The translations under genes and the position numbers were made by a program. From assembly GCF_016775155.1 (NCBI RefSeq), contig NZ_JAEUGD010000064.1:9430-73429 (forward strand): a stretch of DNA of 64,000 bases, read 5' to 3'. Below are positions 8,079 to 16,616 of the stretch, one piece after another. The notes under the pieces are model-generated. The model searched no databases, had not been told where the DNA came from, and was given only the letters and a program-made list of their open reading frames with translations. Each line of letters starts with the position of its first letter. The first letter of the stretch is position 1. This DNA is from Fulvivirga marina. GTDB lineage: Bacteria > Bacteroidota > Bacteroidia > Cytophagales > Cyclobacteriaceae.

Positions 8079-11000
8079 CTAATAGCCGTAATTTTTTAAA
8101 TCCTGAAGATACAACCTGGCTTGTTCTTGCCAATCTTCCAATAGGTGTTCCCACGGGGTATAGGAGAGATGTCCGTCAAATTCTAATTTGTTACTGTCAG
8201 TAGGATAAAAACCGGATAGACCAATATATTTTTCATTCTGATTGTAAACGTACCAAAATGAAAAGACATATACTTTTTTATTGTCTACTATAAGGTGTCC
8301 CAACAGTTCGATCTCGTCAGGGACCTCATCTTCATATGACATAAATTCATAAAAACATGTTTTGGCAAACTCATGCTGGGTTCTATATTTTTTGGGAATT
8401 TTATTGGTTTTGCCTGCTTTGAACAGACTCTCCATAATAGTATATCGTGTATCCATTGATGTCAATAGCTCTGACAGCAGTTGATCATCCACCTCCAGGT
8501 TATTAAATACCCTGGCAGTAACCGCTTTGGTTTGCATCCAGCCTGTAATTTTACTGTCTAACAGCTGACGGGTGAATTTTGATACGAATTCTTTACTTTT
8601 AATGCTATTGGCCAGTCTCAGGTACTGATTAATCTTAGGGTCATAATGGTAAGCATACTTAGAAGTATCTTTATTAACTTTACTGATGTAAGTCTTCAAA
8701 TCTTCAAAAGCAAACCTGGTGAGTAAGCCTAATTGATCTTTAACTAAAGATACTTGTTCAGGGCTATCTGTCTCTGCCATGCCAGAGGCAATAGATAGTA
8801 TATTTGAGCGGTACTCCTCATTATCCATCAATTCTAATAGTTTATCAAAGTGCTTTACAGCAAGGTCTAACGAATCGGTGAAGGTCTTGAAAATAGCCCA
8901 ATCTTTTTTGCCCAGTTGATCCGGTGCGTGGCTGATGAAAAGCTCTAAAAATAGCTCCAGACCTTGATCATTTGGAAACTTGATCGCGCTGGATAGTATG
9001 TAGGCTTTTGTTATGTCGTTGGTAGTCTTGTTTTTATACAGTTTTTTCAAATACGGTAGCGATGTAGGTTCTCCGATATCAGCTAACTCTTCAACAAGTT
9101 TACAGCGGGCTCCTCCCTCAATACTGTCATCTGCATACGTAGTATTCAGTGCTTCGTAGATTAAGGGCAAATCCTCACGAGTAAATTCGTAATAGTTAAA
9201 AGCACCGATTGAGGCTTTGTACAGAGAACTGTCTGAAGCACTAAGCCCTTTAATGATTTTATCAGCTTTTGAAGCATAAACATCGAAGGAACTAAGTTTT
9301 TTCGGTCTTGTATAAGAATTGAAAAATGTATTGGAAGCATTATTAAAAAGAGCTTCTTCTGCAACATAGGCAGCCATGTAAAAGAGCTTTTTATCATCTA
9401 ACCAGAACCGGTACCGTGTTTTCTGATGGTTGTATTTGTTAATGGAAACAACTTCTTTACCATGGGCACCATTAAGGGTTACATCTTTAGAGCTGACCAG
9501 GGAATCCGTCCATCCCAGAATGTTGTTATCAATAATGTTGGTGTAAAAGCTATCTAAATGGGTTACTTTGAAAAAGTCTTTTAATTCGCTGAATTCCAGC
9601 GAGTAAACACCACCTGTTTTACCATCCTTCAGGGTATAGGTTGTTGTACTGCGTGTGTACCAGCTATGGTCCACTGCGGAGTCGATGGAGATTTGGCGCT
9701 GCGGAAATAGCTTAAGTTTGAAGTTTTCTCCTTCAGGAATATGTTCCTCCAGTTTCTCATCCTCAAAAGGAATAAAAGAAAAAGAGTTCAGAAAATTGTT
9801 TTGGGGTAAACGTCGTTCGTTTTCATTCAGGTTCTGGTGCAGTACTTTATACACTCTGTTGCCTCGTATGTAGACGCGGCAAATTGTATAATATTTATTG
9901 GATAGCATTATTTCATATTCTCTGCCTTCCACACCTTGCAACCAAATGGTGTCCGGTGAAGCCAGCAACTTGCCTACAGAATTATACTCTTCAATAAGTG
10001 ATTTGAAGACTTCTTGCTTGTCGTCGAGGTAATAGCCCAGGGGATAGTCATTATAGGCAATCATGTAGTTGGACATATTTCTGATGTCTGTTGAAATGAC
10101 AAGGTCAAGTCTTGTATCATTTTCTTCGTAGACTCTATGAGTTTCTTTTGGAGGAACAGGAAAAAGGACTTTGAAGGCTGCATCTTTGTAGCGATAAGCC
10201 TGCCATTCCGCAGCTTTAAGTCCGGAAGGCTCAAAAGCCCTTAAAGAATTGAAAAAGTATTCCGTATACTCTTTGTCAGGCTTTTCATCTTTTCTATTCA
10301 CATACTGGCAGTAGACTATATTATTTTTTATAGTGATTTGAAGCATCATATGCTCGTCATTGCTTTCACCTACAATCTCAATCGCTGGTGTTCCATTTTT
10401 TATTACTTCTCTTCTTTTTGTGACTTTAAAGCTGTTTTTTTCTTTAAATCCATTAACCATTTTTTCCACTATTTCATCTTTGTTAACCGTTTTGCTGGCA
10501 CCGCGTAAATCAATGGTCATAACAAAGAAGCCAGTTTCTGAAATCAGGTCGGGGTACATCATCATATTGAGACCGGGGAATATATCTGCAGGTATGGGTA
10601 TACCAGGCATTTTTAAAGCGTAACCGAGCTCCTTATCTTGGTAATCGTACCACTGCATCTTCAAAGGCTCTATTTTATACTGTTCGGCTACTCCTGTGAA
10701 TGTGGCTTCTACTTTGCTCACTGTATAACCTTCTTTCCGGAGCATGTGTATAATGCCATTTTCTCCAGGCAAATGAGCACATCCCACGGCTGCAAAGGTG
10801 GGAGATTGGTTCATAAGCCGTTTGAGACTGTTGGTCATCACCCGGTTTCTTCGGATCATGATAGAGTCCATGATGCCATGGTGTTCTACCATCCTTTGTA
10901 TTTCTTCAATGTTACCCCTGCTGTAAACATCTGTCATATATTCCAGGCTGCGACGGTAGTCATCGGTATTGGATTCCAATACTTCCATAAGCTCTTGCTT

Positions 11001-11561
11001 TTGCTCTTCTCTTGATGCTCCAAAGAAAATATCTGTTTGATCTTCAACTTTTTCTAGGCCAAAGACCTTTTTCCGTAGAGTTTTGGCTATCCCATAGAGA
11101 TAGGCATCTACAAAGGTTTGTTTATCATCCGGCTTTGGTGTATTGGGAGTTAGAAGAGAGCGGATTAGTATTGGGTTTTTTATATTAAGTTTATCCAGGT
11201 CAAAACCTTTTTCCTCCTTGAAGCGCTCATTGAGTTCCTGGTATTCGTTGTCATCAAACAGATGTCTGAAGGTTTGGTCATCTTCGAAGTACTTGTTGAA
11301 AACATTGTTGAGCATAGAGTCTGGCTGAAGCTCTAGTGCGAAATACCCGGTTTTTTCAATGGCATATAAGACAGAGTCGCTGAAGTTAAAGGCCCGTGAA
11401 TCTTTAACATGCATAGTACCAAAGAGATAGGATGGAGCTTCGAGGTTGTTTCCATCAATTCGCCAGAGTAGGCTGTAATTCTTTTCATGCTGGGCCTGGG
11501 TATGAATAAAGCAGAGCGAAAGTATTACTGAGATAAGTATTCTAAAGGCGTAAGGAACCAT
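8079..11561 (-). CDS. Secreted TraB/GumN-domain protein with large C-terminal extension
   Basis: This 1160-residue protein has a signal peptide (MVPYAFRILISVILSLCFIH, cleavage near TQAQ). Residues about 35-285 are a TraB/GumN (Tiki-like) domain with both family GxxH motifs: G48-T-M-H51 in YLFGTMHVKD and the second in AAVGCAHLPGENG. This fold is known or proposed to act as a metal-dependent peptidase. The remaining ~870 residues are not standard for the family: beta-rich segments, then a helical repeat-like stretch (about 800-1050, e.g. LPYLKKLYKNKTTNDITKAY) resembling HEAT repeats. It probably acts in the periplasm or at the cell surface. The substrate is unknown. Confidence 0.8.
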   Translation of the reverse strand: MVPYAFRILISVILSLCFIHTQAQHEKNYSLLWRIDGNNLEAPSYLFGTMHVKDSRAFNFSDSVLYAIEKTGYFALELQPDSMLNNVFNKYFEDDQTFRHLFDDNEYQELNERFKEEKGFDLDKLNIKNPILIRSLLTPNTPKPDDKQTFVDAYLYGIAKTLRKKVFGLEKVEDQTDIFFGASREEQKQELMEVLESNTDDYRRSLEYMTDVYSRGNIEEIQRMVEHHGIMDSIMIRRNRVMTNSLKRLMNQSPTFAAVGCAHLPGENGIIHMLRKEGYTVSKVEATFTGVAEQYKIEPLKMQWYDYQDKELGYALKMPGIPIPADIFPGLNMMMYPDLISETGFFVMTIDLRGASKTVNKDEIVEKMVNGFKEKNSFKVTKRREVIKNGTPAIEIVGESNDEHMMLQITIKNNIVYCQYVNRKDEKPDKEYTEYFFNSLRAFEPSGLKAAEWQAYRYKDAAFKVLFPVPPKETHRVYEENDTRLDLVISTDIRNMSNYMIAYNDYPLGYYLDDKQEVFKSLIEEYNSVGKLLASPDTIWLQGVEGREYEIMLSNKYYTICRVYIRGNRVYKVLHQNLNENERRLPQNNFLNSFSFIPFEDEKLEEHIPEGENFKLKLFPQRQISIDSAVDHSWYTRSTTTYTLKDGKTGGVYSLEFSELKDFFKVTHLDSFYTNIIDNNILGWTDSLVSSKDVTLNGAHGKEVVSINKYNHQKTRYRFWLDDKKLFYMAAYVAEEALFNNASNTFFNSYTRPKKLSSFDVYASKADKIIKGLSASDSSLYKASIGAFNYYEFTREDLPLIYEALNTTYADDSIEGGARCKLVEELADIGEPTSLPYLKKLYKNKTTNDITKAYILSSAIKFPNDQGLELFLELFISHAPDQLGKKDWAIFKTFTDSLDLAVKHFDKLLELMDNEEYRSNILSIASGMAETDSPEQVSLVKDQLGLLTRFAFEDLKTYISKVNKDTSKYAYHYDPKINQYLRLANSIKSKEFVSKFTRQLLDSKITGWMQTKAVTARVFNNLEVDDQLLSELLTSMDTRYTIMESLFKAGKTNKIPKKYRTQHEFAKTCFYEFMSYEDEVPDEIELLGHLIVDNKKVYVFSFWYVYNQNEKYIGLSGFYPTDSNKLEFDGHLSYTPWEHLLEDWQEQARLYLQDLKNYGY

Positions 11562-11674
11562 TAAAAAGATATTTAGAACAAAAAAGTATAGCCTGTTAAC
11601 AAGCTATTAGAAATCTAACTTCTATCAATATAGTAAAAATGAGGAGTACTATTACTGAAGTATATCAAAAAAAT

Positions 11675-11705
11675 AACCTCCTGCCGACTAATCGAACAGG
11701 AGGTT
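11675..11705 (-). terminator. Terminator of the rhodanese operon
   Basis: AACCTCCTG at 11675-11683 pairs with CAGGAGGTT at 11697-11705. On the - strand the stem is followed by a T-rich tail (complement of the A-run at about 11667-11674). It lies 40 bases past the rhodanese stop codon. Confidence 0.8.
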
Positions 11706-11745
11706 TAAAACCAACGCAAACTATTTTAATCTATTAACTCATTTC

Positions 11746-12066
11746 TTATCTCCACGCTCCAATTCCGCCTACTAGATTATATAGTTTGGTAAATCCCTGG
11801 TCCGCCATAATATTACATGCCTGACCACTGCGGTTTCCGCTTCTACAATACACCAAGTAGATTTTGTCTTTATCCAGCTTTTTTATCTCATCCATGAAAT
11901 CCGGCGACATCAGGTTAATCATTTTATAACCGGGAATAACGCCATCCTGTGTTTCAGCGGGAGTACGTACATCAAGTACTACTGCATTTTTATCATTCAT
12001 CAAATCACGAAACTCTTCGGCTCCTATGTTTTGATATTTTGTTGTTTTATATCCAAATCCAAACAT
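11746..12066 (-). CDS. Single-domain rhodanese
   Basis: This protein of about 106 residues has one rhodanese domain: VLDVRTPAETQDGVIPGY, then the active-site loop YCRSGNRSGQA with its persulfide-forming cysteine. It should move sulfane sulfur between carriers in the cytosol. The frame is open to 12114 and could begin at GTG or ATG codons there, but the ATG at 12066 (MFGFGYKTTKYQN) is preceded by a purine-rich GAGAGAAG stretch and matches the usual N-terminus. It is last in an operon after the persulfide dioxygenase fusion. Confidence 0.88.
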   Translation of the reverse strand: MFGFGYKTTKYQNIGAEEFRDLMNDKNAVVLDVRTPAETQDGVIPGYKMINLMSPDFMDEIKKLDKDKIYLVYCRSGNRSGQACNIMADQGFTKLYNLVGGIGAWR

Positions 12067-12113
12067 GATCTTCTCTCTTTTTTCTTCCTCTAAATCTATT
12101 CTACTCATTACCA

Positions 12114-13451
12114 CTATTTGAAGTCGTTGACTGCTTCACTTAAATCAAACACTTTAACGTGAAGTTTTTGTGCCAATATACTTGAACCTGCTGCTGACCT
12201 GTAACCACCTGCGCAATGAACTACTACGGGCTTATCGCCACTTATTTCTCCGGCACGCTCTCTAAGTTCTGGCAGAGGAATGTTAATGGATGCATCAAAG
12301 AACTTTCCTCCAGCTACTTCAGATGTATTTCTGATATCAATGATGGTATATTTATCTGGGTTTTGCTTAAAATCTTGTAGATCAATAGGCTCGGTGCTGG
12401 TAAGATTTCCTTCAGGGATCAACGAAGCTCCTTTTATATTGGATTCATATGCAATCTTTGCAGCTCGTTTTACGGCATAATCGAGCTCTTCTTTGGTATC
12501 TCCTACAAGATAAAACTGTTCTTCAGGGCCGACAATTGATCCTAGCCATGTCTCGAACTTATCATTTTCATTATTAGGAATATTAATAGCTCCATCGATA
12601 TGCCCTGCCTTATATTTTTCCTGGTCTCTGACGTCTATCACCAGCACGCCTTTTTCAAGTGTATCAGTGGCTGATAGATAGGGGACCTTTTTAAGACTTT
12701 CATCTAAGGATTCAAGTCCCTTACGGTTAAGCTCAACCTCGTAAGGAAAGTATTTGGGTATAAATGACTGCCCTTCAAGGTAGCTGTCTATAAAGCTCTC
12801 TTTTTCCTTTAGTTGAAATGCCCAGTTTTCTTTTTTCTCACGGCCTATGGTGCTGTAAAGATCATCACTCATGTTTTTACCACATAGCGATCCGGCACCA
12901 TGTGCAGGGTAAACTACTACATCTTCCTCCAGTTCACTGAATACAGAGTTCAGTGTATCATACATCATGCCTGCAAGTTCTTTTTTGCTCACTTTAATGT
13001 TACCGGCACCTTCTCGTAGATCAGGTCTTCCCACATCTCCAACAAACAATGAATCTCCTGTGAAAACAGCTTTTTCCTTGCCTTCCTCATCTAACAAAAG
13101 ATAAGAGTTATGGTCAGGTGAATGCCCTGGTGTGAATAATGCTTTAAACTCTACATTTCCAATTTTCACAACATCGTTGTGCTCCATTGGCTTGTAGTCA
13201 TAAGAAACACCCACTTTAGGGTTGACATAAATGTCAGCACCATATTTTTTCTGGAATTCCAGATGGCTACTGGCAAAGTCAGCGTGTGGATGAGTCTCGA
13301 ATATGGCTACTATCTTGCCATTGTGAGCTTGGGCAAAATCAAGGTAAGGCTGGGGATCACGACCCGGATCTACCAATGCAATTTGACCGTTACTTTCAAT
13401 AGCGTAAGAACCATGCGCTAATGCTTTATCATATATTTGTTTAATTTCCAT
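12114..13451 (-). CDS. Persulfide dioxygenase-rhodanese fusion (CstB/PRF-like)
   Basis: This protein of 445 residues has an N-terminal metallo-beta-lactamase fold with H54-P-H56-A-D58-F59, TPGHSPDH and GDSLFVGDVGRPDL. The Phe in place of the second-metal His fits the single-iron persulfide dioxygenase group rather than glyoxalase II. Two rhodanese domains follow. The first (about 265-345) lacks a cysteine (YLVGDTKEE); the second ends in VVHCAGGYRSAAG with the catalytic Cys. It should oxidise low-molecular-weight persulfide to sulfite or thiosulfate in the cytosol. The start at 13451 (MEIKQIYDKA) is preferred over 13472. A GTAAC-N4-GTTAC dyad and a -7 box lie upstream. Confidence 0.88.
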   Translation of the reverse strand: MEIKQIYDKALAHGSYAIESNGQIALVDPGRDPQPYLDFAQAHNGKIVAIFETHPHADFASSHLEFQKKYGADIYVNPKVGVSYDYKPMEHNDVVKIGNVEFKALFTPGHSPDHNSYLLLDEEGKEKAVFTGDSLFVGDVGRPDLREGAGNIKVSKKELAGMMYDTLNSVFSELEEDVVVYPAHGAGSLCGKNMSDDLYSTIGREKKENWAFQLKEKESFIDSYLEGQSFIPKYFPYEVELNRKGLESLDESLKKVPYLSATDTLEKGVLVIDVRDQEKYKAGHIDGAINIPNNENDKFETWLGSIVGPEEQFYLVGDTKEELDYAVKRAAKIAYESNIKGASLIPEGNLTSTEPIDLQDFKQNPDKYTIIDIRNTSEVAGGKFFDASINIPLPELRERAGEISGDKPVVVHCAGGYRSAAGSSILAQKLHVKVFDLSEAVNDFK

Positions 13452-13500
13452 TTCTGCTTTGTTAATTCTCAATTACTAATTTTTTTATTTCTTTTCTTTA

Positions 13501-13544
13501 CAAATCTAGTGTGTTGCTTAAGGGCTGTTGGTAACAAATGTTAC
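13501..13544 (-). promoter_or_regulatory. Dyad and -7 box of the 13451 persulfide dioxygenase promoter
   Basis: GTAACAAATGTTAC at 13531-13544 is a dyad with arms GTAAC/GTTAC. On the - strand TAGATTTG (complement of 13501-13508) matches TAnnTTTG. The dyad centre is 33 bases upstream of the box centre, about position -40, as for a class II Crp/Fnr activator site. Confidence 0.75.
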
Positions 13545-13553
13545 AAGGAGTTC

Positions 13554-14363
13554 CTAAAAAAGAAGCTCTTTGATGATCATAAATGCCCCCATGACTAAAA
13601 CGAACCAGCCAAATCCCTTTTTAAGTTTTTGACCGTCGATGGAGTGTGCCAGGTATGAACCTAAAAATATCCCTACAATGGCTATTATTGAAAATACACC
13701 AAGAAATGACCAGTTAATAGGGGCATCGGCTTGAATATCTCCAATAAAGCCAATTAATGATTTTACTGCAATAATGAGTAGTGATGTGCCTACAGCCATT
13801 TTCATAGGTAATTTTGCAAATATTACCAGTGCCGGAATGATTAAAAAACCACCGCCAGCGCCTACCATACCTGTAAGCGTACCTACTACAAGCCCTTCTA
13901 TGATGATCATGGGATAGTTGAACTTTGGTTCAACTTCTTCAACATCTTTATTTTGTGTCTTCTTCTTACGTATCATGGATACCGAAGCGAATACCATAAG
14001 AAAAGCAAACAGTAACAGTATACCTGTATCTTTTGTTAGACTATAACTACCTAATGTAAGCCATACGTCAGGTAATGCTGGAACTAACAACAGACGCGTA
14101 AGGTAAACTGCTGCAAATGCTGGGATTGTGAATACTATACCTGTTTTATAACTTACTAAGCCCTTTCGCGCATAGTTTATACCTCCAATTAATGCACTGA
14201 AACCTACTATAAAAAGAGAGTATGCAGTCGCCAATACAGGTTCAACCCCCATAAGGTAAACCAGTACAGGGACAGTAAGTATGGAACCGCCGCCTCCAAT
14301 GAGCCCCAACGAAACACCTATGGCTGCTGCTCCAAAATATCCGACTATTTCAAATATTGTCAT
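13554..14363 (-). CDS. TauE/SafE-family membrane permease
   Basis: This 269-residue polytopic protein has eight or so membrane segments in two related halves, each with a glycine-rich signature (SLGLIGGGGSILTVPVLVY near residue 18 and GTLTGMVGAGGGFLIIPALV near 163), typical of TauE/SafE (DUF81) transporters. The family exports sulfite, sulfoacetate or other anions. Between two sulfur genes and under the same dyad, export of sulfite or thiosulfate is the likely job here (inference). The gap to the next gene carries that gene's own promoter, so the two may be separately transcribed. Confidence 0.88.
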   Translation of the reverse strand: MTIFEIVGYFGAAAIGVSLGLIGGGGSILTVPVLVYLMGVEPVLATAYSLFIVGFSALIGGINYARKGLVSYKTGIVFTIPAFAAVYLTRLLLVPALPDVWLTLGSYSLTKDTGILLLFAFLMVFASVSMIRKKKTQNKDVEEVEPKFNYPMIIIEGLVVGTLTGMVGAGGGFLIIPALVIFAKLPMKMAVGTSLLIIAVKSLIGFIGDIQADAPINWSFLGVFSIIAIVGIFLGSYLAHSIDGQKLKKGFGWFVLVMGAFMIIKELLF

Positions 14364-14403
14364 TTTTTTAAATTTGTTTTAAACACTGTTAAATACTTTG
14401 TTA

Positions 14404-14447
14404 CAAATGTATCTGAGTCAAACAGGAGAGAGCGTAACATTTGTTAC
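14404..14447 (-). promoter_or_regulatory. Dyad and -7 box of the TauE/SafE promoter
   Basis: GTAACATTTGTTAC at 14434-14447 is the same dyad seen at three other places in this locus. On the - strand TACATTTG (complement of 14404-14411) is a perfect TAnnTTTG box. Centre-to-centre distance is again 33 bases. Confidence 0.75.
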
Positions 14448-14717
14448 AGAGGTACAAGGCCTGGCTTATATAACAGCTTCTAATATGAGGTTGTTTAACA
14501 ACGGTTTTCCCATGTTAATAGCATTTAAGCAACTTAAGCCGTAGCAACAGACCACATATACCGGCTATGAAATTTTATGCTGACTTGCTTTCCAAAAAGG
14601 TTGCGGTTTCTTCTCAAGAAATGGTTACTTACAGCTATTTTTTATTATCTTATATTGACTTTTATAATTACTTATAGTTATAATGTAGTTTCTTTAATTA
14701 TTTTTTAGCTCCACCCA
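14448..14717. other. Divergent intergenic region
   Basis: This 270-base spacer lies between the TauE/SafE promoter and the first DUF3857 gene. It is AT-rich, especially the last 100 bases, and presumably carries the + strand promoter of the pair. I see no gene, repeat or hairpin of note. Confidence 0.4.
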
Positions 14718-16616
14718 ATGGTAAGGTTCAGTCTTTTTCTATTTCTTCTTTCTTTTCAAGTCAATGCCCAGAAAATCGATGATCAGCTTCTTATTGAAGC
14801 AAGAAATTTGAATAAGGCATATCCGGATGCTGAAGTTGCAGCATTATCATCCCGTTCTGTTTATGATTTTTTTATAGATAAGAGGGTAGGCTTTTTAAAT
14901 GCAAGTCATGAAGAAAATATCAGGTATCTGGCTTTAAGGTCAAATACCAGTTTTGTAAAAAGGAACTACTATAATGATAAATCAAGTATAGAAAGCTACT
15001 CATTGAAGTCTGATAGAGGGAAGAATTATGATCATGATAAGGCATGTGGGCACTTTAGGTCAGGTGATATATTCTACTCGGATGCCATGATATGTGCTTA
15101 TCGTTTCGTTATGAGCCTTCAGGGGCAGGGGGTTGACTTTGAGTCTAAGACAGTCTATTCAGACCCGAGATACCTGACAAAAATTTTCTTTCATGATGAT
15201 ATTCCGGTTGTACAGAGGGAGGTAATCATTAAAGTGCCTGATTGGGCAGAAGTGGAACTAGTAGAAATGAATTTTGATGGGTACGATATTAAGAAGTCAG
15301 TTACAAAAGGAGAGGTGACAACATACACTTATCTTATCTCTAATGTAGATACGCTTTCTGATGACGATAATGCTCCAGGTTCTCTGCTTTACCTTCCCCA
15401 TATCCTTTTACTTACGAAGTCCTACGTTTATAATGCATCTAAAGTGTCGGTACTTGCATCTACCGATGATCTTTATGATTGGTATTACACCCTTATAAGT
15501 CAACTCGGGCATAATACTACCGATATAGATAAAAAGGTTAAAGAATTGACCTTAGGGTTATCTACAGATAAAGAACGCATTGAAGCCATTTACTACTGGG
15601 TTCAGGACAACATCAAATATATTGCTTTTGAAAATGGACTGGCAGCTTTCAAGCCTGAGGAAGCTGATAAGGTGTTCTATAATCGATATGGAGACTGTAA
15701 GGGTATGGCTAACCTTACTAAGACGATGTTAAGACTGGCGGGCTTTGATGCTCGCCTTTCCTGGATTGGAACGAATAAAATACCCTATACTTATGACATC
15801 CCATCTCTTGCAGTTGATAATCACATGATCTGCACGGTTTATTTGCCGAATAAGCAATATATACTTGATCCTACGGAGAAGTATAACCCTCTGGGCCAAC
15901 ATGCAGAGCGTATACAGGGCAAACAGATATTGATTGAGAATGGGACTGCATACGAAATTGATACCGTTGCAGTAGAGCGTATAGAGAATTACCTTAATGA
16001 AAGTAGATTAACTTTTAATGTCTCAGATAACCAGTTAGCAGGAACGGGGCTGTCAAACATTCATGGGGAGTATAAGAAGGACTTGTTTAACTATATCCAT
16101 GCCTTGTCTAAAGAGGATATAGGTAAGTTTTTGCAGGCCATAGTTTCTGGTAGTAGCAATCCTGATAATTTTAATATTGAAGAGTACTCGGAACTGGACC
16201 GTAATACTCCGCTTACAATCACTTATGGTATCAGACTGGATAACCATATCAATACTTTTGACGATGAAATGTATTTAGATCTGGACTTTAAGAAGGAATT
16301 TAAAGACCTGAAACTTGATGATGACAGGGATATACCTTATGACTTTGGTCGTAAAGCTTTTAGCCGTACCATTGCTGAGATTACTCTACCTAAGGGGTAT
16401 AAAATAAACTATATGCCCGAACCTTACCACGTTCAAAATGACTATTTTGAATTTGATATGAAATACGAGATGGTCAAGGGGAAAATTATTTATACCAAAG
16501 AGATAAAACTACTTCAAAATACGTTGCCGGTTTCCGCTTTTGGAGAATGGAATACAACGGTGAATAATATCAATAAATTTTATAATGATCAAATAATACT
16601 GAAAGCTGATGATTAA
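14718..16616 (+). CDS. DUF3857/transglutaminase protein, catalytic residues intact
   Basis: This 632-residue secreted protein has a signal peptide MVRFSLFLFLLSFQVNAQ. A DUF3857-type N-terminal beta domain comes first, then a transglutaminase-like core at about residues 280-400. The triad is visible: Cys in NRYGDCKGMANL, His in AVDNHMICTVYL, Asp in YILDPTEKY. A beta-rich C-terminal domain completes it. It probably acts in the periplasm on an unknown substrate. It overlaps the next gene by eight bases; that partner has the same architecture but lacks the cysteine. Confidence 0.85.
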   Translation: MVRFSLFLFLLSFQVNAQKIDDQLLIEARNLNKAYPDAEVAALSSRSVYDFFIDKRVGFLNASHEENIRYLALRSNTSFVKRNYYNDKSSIESYSLKSDRGKNYDHDKACGHFRSGDIFYSDAMICAYRFVMSLQGQGVDFESKTVYSDPRYLTKIFFHDDIPVVQREVIIKVPDWAEVELVEMNFDGYDIKKSVTKGEVTTYTYLISNVDTLSDDDNAPGSLLYLPHILLLTKSYVYNASKVSVLASTDDLYDWYYTLISQLGHNTTDIDKKVKELTLGLSTDKERIEAIYYWVQDNIKYIAFENGLAAFKPEEADKVFYNRYGDCKGMANLTKTMLRLAGFDARLSWIGTNKIPYTYDIPSLAVDNHMICTVYLPNKQYILDPTEKYNPLGQHAERIQGKQILIENGTAYEIDTVAVERIENYLNESRLTFNVSDNQLAGTGLSNIHGEYKKDLFNYIHALSKEDIGKFLQAIVSGSSNPDNFNIEEYSELDRNTPLTITYGIRLDNHINTFDDEMYLDLDFKKEFKDLKLDDDRDIPYDFGRKAFSRTIAEITLPKGYKINYMPEPYHVQNDYFEFDMKYEMVKGKIIYTKEIKLLQNTLPVSAFGEWNTTVNNINKFYNDQIILKADD

